DNA of 64,000 nt, from the NCBI RefSeq assembly GCF_002575655.3, contig NC_053035.3, positions 377,185,792 through 377,249,791 of the forward strand, written 5' to 3'. The stretch comes from Aegilops tauschii subsp. strangulata. Taxonomy: Eukaryota; Streptophyta; Magnoliopsida; Poales; Poaceae. Each line of letters opens with the position of its first letter. Position 1 is the first letter of the stretch. The notes below the pieces were generated by a model, which saw nothing but the letters and a program-made list of their open reading frames with translations, made no database searches and was not told the DNA's origin. A program made the position numbers and the translations under genes. Shown here piece after piece: positions 46,585 to 57,489 of the stretch.

Positions 46585-49500
46585 TCTATGCGTAGATGTT
46601 ATATGCATGAGTAGAACACAAAGAGTTGTGGAAGATAAGATTCATACTACTTACCAGCATGTCATACTTTGATTCGGCGGTATTGTTGGATGAAGCGGCC
46701 CAGACCGACATTACATGACAACGTTCATGAGACTGGTTCTACTTCCGTGCTTCGCACACACGTGGCTAGTGGGTGTCTGTTTCTCCAACTTTAGTTGAAT
46801 CAAGTGTGACTACGCCCGGTCCTTGTTGAAGGTTAAAACAGCACACTTGACAAAAAATCGTTGTGGTTTTGATGCGTAGGTAAGAACGGTTCTTGCTAAG
46901 CCCGTAGCAGCCACGTAAAACTTGCAACAACAAAGTAGAGGACGTCTAACTTGTTTTTGCAGGGTTTGTTGTGATGTGATATGGTCAAGACGTGATGATA
47001 TATAATTTGTTGTATGAGATGATCATGTTTTGTTAAAGTTATCGGCAACTGGCAGGAGCCTTATGGTTGTCTCTTTATTGCATAAGATGCAAGCGCCATG
47101 TAATTGCTTTACTTTATTACTAAGCGATAGCGATAGTCGTAGAAGCAATAGTTGGCGAGACGACAACGATACTTCGATGGAAATCAAGGTGTCAAGCCGG
47201 TGACGATGGTGATCATGACCGTGCTTTGGAGATGGAGATCAAAGGCACAAGATGATGATGGCCATATCATATCACTTATTTGATTGCATGTGATGTTTAT
47301 CTTTTTATGCATCTTATTTTGCTTAGTACGGCGGTAGCATTATAAGATGATCTCTCACTAAATTTCAAGGTACAAGTGTTCTTCCTGAGTATGCACCGTT
47401 GCGACAGTTCGTCGTGCCGAGACACCACGTGATGATCGGGTGTGATAAGCTCTACATTCACATAAAACGGGTGCAAGCCAGTTTTGCACACGTAGAATAC
47501 TCGGGTTAAACTTGACGAGCCTAGAATATGCAGATATGGCCTCGGAACACTGAGACCGAAAGGTCGAGCATGAATCATATAGTAGATATGATCAAACATA
47601 GTGATCTTCACCATTGAAAACTACTCCATCTCACTTGATGATCGGACATGGTTTAGTTGATATGGATCACCTGATCACTTAGATGATTAGAGGGATGTCT
47701 ATCTAAGTGGGAGTTCTTAAGTAATATGATTAATGGAACTTTAATTTATCATGAACTTAGTCCTGATAGTATTTGCATAACTATGTTGTAGATCAATAGC
47801 TCGCGATATAACTCCCCGTTTATTTTTTGATATGTTCCTAGAGAAAAACTATGTTGAAAGATGATAGTAGCAATAATGCGGACTAGGTCCGTGATCTGAG
47901 GATTATCCTCATTGCTGCACAGAAGAATTATGTCCTTGATGCACCACTAGGTGACAGACCTATTGCAGGAGCAGATACAGACGTTATGAACGTTTGGCAA
48001 GCTCGGTATGATAATTACTTGATAGTTTAGTGCGCCATGCTTTATGGCTTAGAACCGGGACTTCAAAAATGTTTTGAATGTCACGGAGCATATAAGATGT
48101 TCCAAGAGCTGAAATTGGTATTTTAGACTCATGCCCGAGTCAAGAGGTATGAGACCTATGACAAGTACTTTGCCTACAAGATGGAGGAGAATAGCTCAAC
48201 CAGTGAGCATGTGCTCAGATTGTCTGAGTACTACAATCGCTTGAATCAAGTGGGAGTTAATCTTCTAGATAAAATAGTGATTGACAGAGTTCTCTATTCA
48301 CTATCACCAAGTTACTGGAACTACGTGATGAACTATAATATGCAAGGGATGACGAAAATGATTCCCCGAGCACTTCGCGATGCTGAAATCGGCGAAGGTA
48401 GAAATCAAGAAAAGCATCAAGTGTTGATGGTTCACAAGACCACTAGTTTCAAGTAAAAGGGCAAGGGAAAGAAAGGGAACTTCAAGAAGAATGGCAAGCA
48501 AGTTGCCACTCCCATGAAGAAGCCCAAAGCTAGACCCAAGCCTGAAACTGAGTGCTTATACTGCAAAGGAAATGGTCACTGGAAGTGGGACTGCCCTAGA
48601 TACTTGGCGGATAAGAAGGATGGCAAAGTGAACAAAGGTATATTTGATATACATGTTATTGATGTGTACTTTACTAGTGTTTATAGCAACCCCTCGGTAT
48701 TTGATACTGGTTCAGCTGCTAAGAGTAGTAACTCGAAACGGGAGTTGCAAAATAAACAGAGACTAGTTAAGGGCGAGGTGATGATGTGAGTTGGAAGTAA
48801 TTCCAAGGTTGATAAGATCACCATCGCACACTCCCTTTACCTTCAGGATTAGTGTTAAACCTAAAATAAATGTTATTTGGTGTTTGCGTTGAGCATGGAT
48901 ATGATTGTTTATTGCAATATGGTTATTCATTTAAGTCAAAGAATAATTGTTGTTCTATTTACATGAATAAAACCTACTATGGTCATACACTCAATATAAA
49001 TGGTTTATTGAATCTCGATCGTAGTGATACACATATTCATAATAGTGAAGCCAAAAGATGCAAAGTTAATAATGATAGTGCAACTTATATGTGGCACTGC
49101 CATTTAGATCATATTGGTGTAAAGCGCATGAAGAAACTCCATGCTAGTGGACTTTTGGAATCACTTGATGCTTACCAACCATGCCTCATGGGCAAGATGA
49201 CTAAGACTCCGTTCTCCGGAACAATGGGGATGCACCGGTATCTGGACACGTGATGGACCCTATTTTATCAACCTATGGACTCCTTTCAATGACAGAGTCT
49301 TTGGAGCAAATTGGTTCAGGATTCTAAGGTTAGAAAAGAGTTACCACTACCAATTCTGGAATTTCTTCTCGAGACATCCCCGTCAGTCAACTTCTCTTCG
49401 GGATGGGTCGTTGGTCTCAAAAAGGTCTTAGCTAGAGTCCTTAGGGAGCTCCTACAGGGCTTCACTTCTACTGAAATTTCCAGAAAACAACCAGGGAGGC

Positions 49501-49837
49501 TACAAATTATCGGCTTGGATCTCCTCCAGGTCCTAGGCATCTTGTCTCTCATCCCGCAAGCACATGTACACATCTTGGATTTTACCGTCTGAAGATGGAA
49601 GAAGATTCGTTCTGCTGAATGGCTTTTTTCGGTCCAATTCCATCCATTTTTGTTGAGGCAATTCTTCCAGAATAGACTCGATTCCTTCACTTCAACCTTA
49701 ACCATTGACGGAAGATTCATACCTATGAATATTCCAGCATATTACACAAAAGAGTGGGTAGACACATGCGTTGAGGCATTCCCTACAACAGGTGGATAAA
49801 GTCGTTTCTAGGCCATAGACCCATAACTGCCTCATTC

Positions 49838-50114
49838 AGATCGATTCCAGTCGCCGCTACGGTCACATCAATCCGTTATGGCTCGGACCCTCTTAGCAGC
49901 TGGATCCTTCGGGAAGCCATACGCCTTGCTCCAGTCGCAGTATAAAGAGAGACTAGAACCTACCGGGGAGCCCCTCTTTAGAGGTTCTAGGCCCTGCCTA
50001 TTAAGTCATCTACCACAGAAACAGAGTCTCAGATCGATTCCAGTCGCCGCTACGGTCACATCAATCCGTTATGGCTCGGACCCTCTTAGCAGCTGGATCC
50101 TTCGGGAAGCCATA
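49838..50114 (+). repeat. Direct repeat pair inside the foreign block
   Basis: About 82 bp beginning AGATCGATTCCAGTCGCCGC occurs at about 49838-49921 and again at 50031-50114 with no visible mismatch. Confidence 0.85.
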
Positions 50115-50850
50115 GTAGGGATTACGTCAGCGTGGAGCCCACTTGGCAGGCGGTAGGAGCAGCGGGCAAGTGCTTAATCAGGCTCCGTAATCAAGTGCTC
50201 GCTGTGAGAAGAAGATCTACAGGCATGTACTCATTTCTCCCTGCAAAATAAGTTTGAACCCGAGTGAAAACAAGTGCTAAGTTTCATTTTAGATCAGTGA
50301 ATAAACCACACGTATCTTGTTCGTTCTGGAAACACGTCTTCCTATTCCATCTTTTCCCGAATCTCCCTTAACGGAAGAAAGAAATTCGACTCGACAGTCC
50401 GGTGCTAATAGAAGTCGCTTACTCTCCGTCTAGCGAAGGTGCCAGATCCTTAAAAAGAAACTCTCGACGGGAGAATCGAGTCTATTCTGGAAGAATTGCC
50501 TCAACAAAAATCGTCAGAAGGTTTTTATTTCTTAAAAAATCACGCTAACCGTCCCACCATAGCTTTACTCAAGTGGAAATCCTCTGAATCAAACAAAAAG
50601 TTCATAACCGCTAGGCTGCATCGTCCCCTTCAACCAGAATCATCTAGATTACAGATTTCATAACTGCATTTCTTCACCTATCAACCCGAAGCTGCCATTT
50701 CCAGAACGATTTGTGAAGTCAACTGAAGACAAGCAGATTGCAGAAGTCTCTGAATGCGGGCCTAACGAACCTTTTGTACCAGGATCATCATGAGACTCTG
50801 TTTCTGTGGTAGATGACTCAATAAGCAGGGCCTAGAACCTCTAAAGAGGG
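49973..50850. repeat. Inverted repeat pair inside the foreign block
   Basis: The segment at about 49973-50030 (CTCTTTAGAGGTTCTAGGCC...) recurs in reverse complement at about 50790-50850 with about two mismatches over 58 bp. Confidence 0.8.
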
Positions 50851-53179
50851 TGTGACCGATCACCAGATCACGCACTACCCAGAACCCTGGCAGAGCCCTA
50901 TCTTTAAGAAGAAATTGCTTCAAAGCTTCTAGTCTGTCCCAACTATTTCGCAACTGACTTATTGGAAATAATACATACTGATGTATGCGGTCCGATGAGT
51001 GTTGAGGCTCGCGACAAGTATCGTTATTTTCTGACCTTCACAAATGATTTGAGCAGATATGGGTATATCTACTTAATGAAACACAAGTCTGAAACATTTG
51101 AAAAGTTCAAAGAATTTCAGAGTGAAGTTGAGAATCATCGTAATAAGAAAATAAAGTTTCTACGATCTGATCGCGGAGGCGAATATTTGAGTTACGAGTT
51201 TGGCCTTCATTTGAAACAATGTGGAATAGTTTCGCAACTCATGCCACCTGGAACACCACAGCATAATGGTGTGTCCGAACGTCGTAACCGTACTTTATTA
51301 GATATGGTGCGATCTATGATGTTTCTTGTCTCTTACCGATTTACCACTATCGTTTGGGGTTATGCACTAGAGACAGCTGCATTCACGTTAAATAGAGCAC
51401 CGTCTAAAAATCCGTTGAGACGACACCGTATGAACTGTGGTTTAGCAAGAAACCTAAGCTGTCATTTCTTAAAGTTTGGGGTTGCGATGTTCATGTGAAA
51501 AAGTTTCAGCCTGATAAGCTCAAACCCAAAACGGAGAAGTGCGTCTTCATAGGATACCCAAAAGAAACTGTTGGGTACACCTTCTATCACAGATCCGAAG
51601 GCAAGATCTTTGTTGCTAAGAGTGGATCCTTTCTAGAGAAAGAGTTTCTCTCGAAAGAAGTGAGTAGGAGAAAAGTAGAACTTGATGAGGTAATTGTACC
51701 TGCTCCCTTATTGGAAAGTAGTTCATCACAGAAATCAGTTCCAGTGATTCCTACACCAATTAGTGAGGAAGCTAATGATGATGATCATGAAACTTTAGAT
51801 CAAGTTACTACCGAACCTCGTAGGTCAACCAGAGTACTTTCCGCACCAGAATGGTATGGTAATCCTGTTCTGGAAGTAATGTTACTAGACCATGACGAAC
51901 CTGCGAACTATGAGGAAGCGATGATGAGCCCAGATTCCGCAAAATGGCTTGAGGCCATGAAATCTGAGATGGGATCCATGTATGAAGAACAAAGTGTGGA
52001 CTTTGGTTGACTTGCCCGATGATCGGCAAGCCATTGAGAATAAATGGATTTTCAAGAGGAAGGCAGACGCTGATAGAAGTGTTACTATCTACAAAGCTTG
52101 AATTGTCGCAAAAGGTTTTTGACAAGTTCAAGGTGTTGACTACGATGAGATTTTCTCACTCGTAGCGATGCTTAAGTCTGTCCAAATCATGTTAGCAATT
52201 GCCACATTTTATGAAATCTGGCAAATGGATGTCAAAACCGCATTCCTTAATGGATATCTTAAAGAAGAGTTGCATATGATGCAACAAGAAGGTTTTGTCA
52301 ATCCTAAAGGTGCTAACAAAGTGTGCAAGCTCCAGCGATCCATCTATGGACTGGTGCAAGCATCTCGGAGTTGGAATATACGCTTTGATGAGTTGATCAA
52401 AGCATATGGTTTTATACAGACTTGCGGTGAAGCCTGTATTTACAAGAAAGTGAGTGGGAGCACTACAGCCTTTCTGATAAGTATATGTGAATGACATATT
52501 GTTGATCGGAAATGATGTAGAATTTTCTGGAAAGCATAAAGGAGTGTTTGAAAGAAGTTTTTCAATGAATGACCTCGTGAAGCTACTTACATATTGGGCA
52601 TCAAGATCTATAAAGATAGATCAAGACGCTTGATAAGACTTTCGATGAGTACATACCTTGATAAGATTTTGAAGGAGTTCAAAATGGATCAGTCAAAGAA
52701 GGAGTTCTTGCCAGAGTTGTAAGGTGTGAAGTTGAGTAAAGACTCAAAACCCGACCACGGCAGAAAATAGAAAGAGAATGAAAAGTCATTCCCTATGCCT
52801 CAGTCATAGGTTCTATAAAGTATGCTATGTTGTGTACCAGACCTATTGTGTACCTCACCATGAGTTTGACTAGAGGGTACAATAGTGATCCAGGAGTGGA
52901 TCACTAGACAGCGGTCAAAATTATCCTTAGTGGAATAAGGACATGTTTCTCGGTTATGGAAGTGACAAAAAGTTCGTCGTAAAGGGTTATGTTGATGCAA
53001 GTTTTGACACTGATCCGGATGACTCTAAGTCACTATCTGGATACATATTGAAAGTGGGAGCTATTAGCTACAGTAGCTCCGTGCAGAGCATTGTAGACAT
53101 GAAAATTTGCAAAATACATACGGCTCTGAATGTGGAAGACCTGTTGACTAAACTTCTCTCACAAGCAAAACATGATCAC

Positions 53180-53335
53180 TCTTTGGGTGTTAATCACATA
53201 GCGATGTGAACTAGATTATTGACTCTAGTAAACCTTTTGGGTATTAGTCACATGGAGATGTGAACTAATCACATAAAGATGTGAACTATTGGTGTGAAAT
53301 CACATGACGATGTGAACTAGATTATTGACTCTAGT
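53180..53335 (+). repeat. Tandem GATGTGAACT repeats before the Angela-3 polypurine tract
   Basis: Four imperfect copies of CACAT-N4-GATGTGAACT-like units lie between the last coding fragment and the polypurine stretch, and the phrase ACTAGATTATTGACTCTAGT is duplicated (about 53209-53229 and 53315-53335). Confidence 0.75.
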
Positions 53336-53348
53336 GCAAGTGGGAGAC

Positions 53349-55042
53349 TGAAGGAAATATGCCCTAGAGGCAATAATAAAGTTGTTATTTATATTTCCTT
53401 ATATCACGATAAATGTTTATTATTCATGCTAGAATTGTATTAACCGGAAACTTAGTACATGTGTGAATACATAGACAAACAGAGTATCCCTAGTATGCCT
53501 CTACTTGACTAGCTCGTTAATCAAAGATGGTTAAGTTTCCTAGCCATAGACATGTGTTGTCATTTGATGAACGGGATCACATCATTAGAGAATGATGTGA
53601 TGGACAAGACCCATCCATTAGCTTAGCATAATGATCGTTTAGTTTTATTGCTATTGCTTTCTTCATGACTTATACATGTTCCTCAAACTATGAGATTATG
53701 CAACTCCCGAATACCGGAGGAACACCTTGTGTGCTATCAAACGTCACAACATAACTGGGTGATTATAAAGATGCTCTACAGGTGTCTCCGAAGGTGTTTG
53801 TTGGGTTGGCATAGATCGAGATTAGGATTTGTCACTCCGTGTATCGGAGAGGTATCTCTGGGCCCTCTCGGTAATGCACATCACTAAAAGCCTTGCAAGC
53901 AATGTGACTAATAAGTTAGTTGCGGGATGATGCATTACAGAACGAGTAAAGAGACTTGCCAGTAATGAGATTGAACTAGGTATGATGATACCGACGATCG
54001 AATCTCGGGCAAGTAACATACCGATGACAAAGGGAACAACGTATGTTGTTATGCGGTTTGACCGATAAAGATCTTCGTAGAATATGTGGGAGCCAATATG
54101 AGCATCCAGGTTCCGCTATTGGTTATTGACCGGAGAGGTGTCTCGGTCATGTCTACATAGTTCTCGAACCCGTAGGGTCCGCACGCTTAACGTTCGATGA
54201 CGATTTGTATTATGAGTTATTTGACTTGATGATCGAAGTTTGTTCGGAGTCCCGGAGATCACGAACATGACGAGGAGTCTCGAAATGGTCGAGAGGTAAA
54301 GATTCATATATTGGAAGGTTGCATTCGGACATCGGAATGGTTCTGAGTGATTCGGACATTTTTCCGGAGTACCGGGAGGTTACCGGAACCCCCCGGGGAA
54401 AGATATGGGCCTTATGGGCCATAGGAGGGAGGCTAACCAGCCCACAAGGGGCTGGTGCGCCCCCCACATGGGAGGAGCCCGAATTGGACTTGGGAAGGGG
54501 GCGCCACCCCCCTTTCCTTCTACTCCCTCTCCTTCCCCTTTTCCCCCTCCGGTGGAAGGAAAAAAAGGGTGGGGCCGAATCCTACTAGGACTGGAGTCCT
54601 AGGACTCCTCTCTCCCTGGCGCGCCCCTTGTTGGCCGGCCTCCTCCTCCCCTCCTTTATATACGGGGGCAGGGGGCACCCCAAAGGCATAACAAACAATT
54701 GTCTTAGCCGTGTGCGGTGCCCCCCTAGCCCTGCGCCGGTAACTTCATCATCACCATCGCTACGCCGTCATGCTGACGGAACTCTCCCTCGTCCTCAACT
54801 GGATCAAGAGATCGAGGGACGTCATCGAGTTAAACGTGTGCTGAACGCGGAGATGCCGTACGTTCGGTACTTGGATCGGTTGGATCGCGAAGACGTTCGA
54901 CTACATCAACCGCGTTACTAAACGCTTCTGCTTTCGGTCTACGAGGGTACGTGGACACACTCTCCCCTCTCGTTGCTATGCTTTTCCTAGATAGATCTTG
55001 CGTGATCGTAGGATTTTTTTTGAAATACTACATTCCCCAACA
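53349..55042 (+). repeat. Angela-3 3' LTR (1694 bp)
   Basis: It starts TGAAGGAAATATGCCC and ends ATTCCCCAACA. A deletion of about 44 bp is present at about 54726 relative to the 5' LTR (CCCCCCT joined to AGCCCTGCG). It is followed by AGGAT. Confidence 0.9.
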
Positions 55043-55113
55043 AGGATTTTATGTCTTCTCAGTCACGGTGGGAATAGGATCGAGGTTACTTTTTCTTTAA
55101 CAACAGCGCACGA

Positions 55114-55413
55114 GCAGCCAATCTGTGATTGGGATGGTTAGGTGGACAGTGGTATCCCCAGCCCACCAGGATTAAGTCCTGGTGTTCGCATTTATTCTGA
55201 ATTTATATCAAGATTTTCGGCGATACGCTTTCAGTGGGAGGAGACGTTCCCGTCGACTACGAGGCGTCTGCGGTTACTTCGTAAAATCTCAAGATGATAT
55301 GTCAGCTCAGTCTTTCGGAGGTGCTTATAGGGGTAGGATGTGCGTGTGTATGTTTATAGGGTGAGTGTATGCGCGTTTATATAAGCGATTGCGTCTATAC
55401 TGTGTTGAAGAAA
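55114..55413 (+). mobile_element. tRNA-derived SINE-like element
   Basis: Flanked by identical 12-bp duplications AACAGCGCACGA (55102-55113 and 55414-55425). The head contains an RNA polymerase III A-box-like TGGTTAGGTGG (about 55136-55146) and a B-box-like GGATTAAGTCC (about 55170-55180), suitably spaced. The body is a known-looking Triticeae repeat (GGAGGAGACGTTCCCGTCGA) and the tail ends TGTGTTGAAGAAA. Length and duplications fit retroposition by a LINE partner; the family name is not certain. Confidence 0.75.
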
Positions 55414-55429
55414 AACAGCGCACGAAGCG

Positions 55430-55760
55430 CCAAACTTTTCATTCAGCTCAGTAGCAAAGTACAACTGGATTACAAAGCCCTGAAACTGAAAATTAGAGAG
55501 AAGAGAAACTACACGACATATCATATTCTTGTGAGTTGAAGCAAAGCAACATTTGTCAGGTGCAACATCTGATCTAAGAACCTGATGAGCTACATTATGA
55601 GCAATTCATATCTCTCTAAAAATGCGAAACACCCGTGATTGAAGATCTGAAAAATAGTGGAAGAAATCAACCAAAGTTTTACTGAGAGACCAAGGAGTAG
55701 AAGTCTCGGAAATTCTTCTGTTTGCCGCAACCGAAGCCAAGGAAAGACAATATGTGAGAA
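55430..55760 (-). pseudogene. RNase H-like remnant (LINE or captured gene)
   Basis: On minus, one frame reads LASVAANRRISETSTPWSLS, then VFRIFREI, a stop, then IAHNVAHQVLRSD. The pattern F-x-x-x-R-E-x-N-x-x-A-H near the end is typical of the RNase H-like domain (RVT_3 type) attached to plant LINEs and related proteins. There is a stop in the middle and no upstream reverse transcriptase nearby. The SINE above is inserted next to its end. Confidence 0.5.
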
Positions 55761-55800
55761 ATGTAGGTTGGATAATGTGATTGAGGTTACCCTTTGAAAC

Positions 55801-56037
55801 ATTGTTCTAGCCTAAAATTTCAAGGCGAATGGGTCGTCCGTCGGGACAAACGGGTCAATGTAAATTTGGTAGCCTAAGATTGTAATGTGTTGTTACCATG
55901 GCATGTGCAGAGTTCTCGGCCTTGTGTTTGTAGGATTTTTTTTTTTAAGTATTGACCTAAAATTGCCTTTGTTGACTCTGTCGGTTGTTTATCTGGCACC
56001 TGAGGAGAATATTAACTCGGTCATCTTCGCCTTAGCT
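55801..56037. other. Unassigned spacer
   Basis: About 240 bases with AT-rich tracts and no credible gene or repeat recognised; it ends at the target site of the MULE-like element. Confidence 0.4.
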
Positions 56038-56677
56038 TGCCTTTCCCTTTTTTATTAATAATAAATAAGAATTCTCTAGTTACGGAACTGGTAAAGGGCA
56101 GCTGGAAATTGTGTAAGTAGGAAGGACGCTGTGATTAATAGCGTCCAGGTACGGCCGCTGTTGCTAACGGCGTCCAGGTGTGGACGCTGTTGTTAGTGGC
56201 GGCCTGTGTTTCGTTACGACCCAAATTCCTTGAACTGGCAGCCCTAATGATCTGTTATTCCCCCGCGCACCTCCTCGCCGTTGCTATCCAGCCACCGGTA
56301 ATGGTGCCTGCATCCCCCCTTGCCCTCTATTAGAGCATCTTCAATAGACCGTCTAAATATAAAAATACCTAACTTTTGGATCGTCTTGAGCAAAAAACGC
56401 TACTCCGACAAACGGTCCATATGTATAAAAAATTAGACCGCGGTCTTCCGGTGATGAAAAATTGAAAACTTTGTGATGCAAATTTACATCATGAGATGCA
56501 ACTAATGTAAAACCGCGGCTGCCCGCCAAACGCCCAACCGCCACTTCATTCCGCTTCCGCCTGGCGACCGGCCGCCCGCGATCGAGCACCAGCCGCCGAA
56601 AGTCGCCGCCGCCACCGGCCAAGTCGTCGTCGCCGTCGCCGCCACCGCCCCACATCGTCGTCGCCACCCTCCGCTGC

Positions 56678-56950
56678 CCTAGCCCTCGTCGCCTCCCCCG
56701 CCGGAGGGCGTCTCGCAGCCGCCCCGGCGCCACCGTTTCGGGAAGCAGCCGCGGCTGGATTCGCCGACTCCGCCGGTCCGCCTTGCTCCCTTCTCCTCTG
56801 TGCCGCCGCCGCCCTAGCCCTCGTCGCCTCCCCCCCCCCCCCCCCCGGAGGGCGTCAAGCAGCCGCCCCGGTGCCGCCGTTTCGGGAAGCAGCCGCAGCG
56901 GGATTCGCCGACTCCGAAGGTCCGCCGTGCTCCCTTGTCCTCTGCGTCGC
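56678..56950 (+). repeat. GC-rich tandem duplication (about 134-bp unit)
   Basis: Two head-to-tail copies beginning CCTAGCCCTCGTCGCCTCCC (about 56679 and 56813), each continuing through GGAGGGCGT and TTCGGGAAGCAGCCGC. The second copy contains a poly-C run (about 56830-56846). Confidence 0.8.
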
Positions 56951-57140
56951 CGTGCTCCCTTCCCCTCTGCGCCGCCGTCCGCAGCATTTCTCCTCTGAGC
57001 CGCCGTCCGCAGCAGCGACCAATCGAACCACCCCGTGCACAAGGTGTTCGACGAAATTCCCCAAGGTAAAAAAACGATGAAACTTGGTGATTTTAATTGG
57101 GATTGGATAGTATGTTTGACGATGGTTGTCTGCATTGTAG

Positions 57141-57378
57141 ATGAGCTTGGTTGACTCCTCATTCGTGGACGATTCATCGTCGGACGAGGAATTTGATTTG
57201 CATGAAGAAGAGGACATTGCTATGCTTGTAGCCATGCACAAGGGGAAGAAGCCAAAGCACGGTGGTTCCGTCTATGGTCGTGCGTTCATTCGGAGAGAAC
57301 GGATTGATGCACACAAACGGTTGATGCGCAACTACTTTGGATCACCACCTGTTTTCCCATATGCTGAAAATGTGACTT
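57141..57378 (+). pseudogene. PIF/Harbinger transposase N-terminal fragment
   Basis: The frame starts at ATG 57141, just after a splice acceptor, with MSLVDSSFVDDSSSDEEFDL, then an acidic helix and GSVYGRAFIRRERIDAHKRL followed by MRNYFGSPPVFPYAE. This is the typical start of plant HARBI1-type transposases, which continue YFRRRFRM after PVFP. Here that continuation is lost at about 57378 and the frame runs into unrelated sequence to a stop at 57486-57488. The DDE nuclease domain is absent, so no activity is expected. Confidence 0.65.
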
Positions 57379-57489
57379 TGGGAGGAACGCTATACTCCAC
57401 ACCCATGGATCCATGTTGCACTTCACCATCCACATACGTTAGAACAATTAACATGTTCTCGAATTCACCTGCAGACATGAACATGTAGG

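Larger units (their letters stand above)
49240..50955. other. Foreign block in Angela-3 integrase, plant-mitochondrion-like
   Basis: Between the integrase zinc domain (ending about TTCTCCGGAACAATGG) and its core (resuming at TTATTGGAAATAATACATAC) lie about 1.7 kb with no Copia similarity. Few integrase codons are lost. The base composition is balanced and the style (CCGGTGCTAATAGAAGTCGC, TCTAGCGAAGGTGCC) resembles plant mitochondrial intergenic DNA. That origin is an impression, not a match. It contains an 80-bp direct repeat and a 60-bp inverted repeat, both also common in such genomes. No gene in it is recognised. It may be a nuclear mitochondrial insertion (NUMT) used as filler in break repair. 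Confidence 0.45.
47803..53209 (+). pseudogene. Angela-3 gag-pol polyprotein, heavily degraded
   Basis: Homologous segments follow the Copia order: Gag (from about 47803; the start ATG is now ATA), CCHC knuckle (CLYCKGNGHWKWDCPRYL, about 48555), protease remnant (FDTGSAA, about 48700), integrase zinc domain (about 49090-49200), integrase core from 50962 (HTDVCGPM...LRSDRGGEYLSYEFG), reverse transcriptase (about 52040-52720), and RNase H reduced to two short pieces (52940-53130). The YVDD motif region is frameshifted near 52485. At least ten stops or frameshifts are present, and most of RNase H is missing at about 53090. A 1.7-kb insertion splits integrase at about 49240-50955. It cannot make active proteins. 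Confidence 0.85.
44823..55042 (+). mobile_element. Angela-3, full-length but decayed Copia LTR retrotransposon
   Basis: A 10.2-kb plus-strand element with LTRs at 44823-46567 and 53349-55042, target duplications GGGAT (44818-44822) and AGGAT (55043-55047), primer-binding site at 46569-46584 and polypurine stretch at about 53336-53348. Its coding region has many stops and frameshifts, an RNase H deletion and a 1.7-kb foreign block in integrase. A 720-bp hand comparison of the LTRs shows about 11 differences (near 1.5%), making it the youngest of the three Angela insertions by LTR identity. Confidence 0.9.
56333..57380 (+). mobile_element. PIF/Harbinger element, 5' part only
   Basis: It begins GAGCATCTTCAATAGACCG right after TTA, matching a PIF/Harbinger terminal repeat and its TTA/TAA target. 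A GC-rich presumed 5' region, a short intron (GTAAAA donor at about 57066, TTGTAG acceptor at 57135-57140) and the start of a transposase frame follow. No right terminal repeat is found before the end of the enclosing MULE-like element, so it is truncated at about 57375. Confidence 0.6.

Noticed and set aside
55136..55180. tRNA gene suggested by A-box and B-box motifs
   Set aside because: There is no cloverleaf or acceptor stem, and the flanking duplications show a SINE.
56353..57177. A 274-residue minus-strand open frame rich in Arg and Gly
   Set aside because: It arises from the GC-rich tandem duplication and the Harbinger 5' region; composition is low-complexity and it runs opposite to the recognisable transposase fragment.
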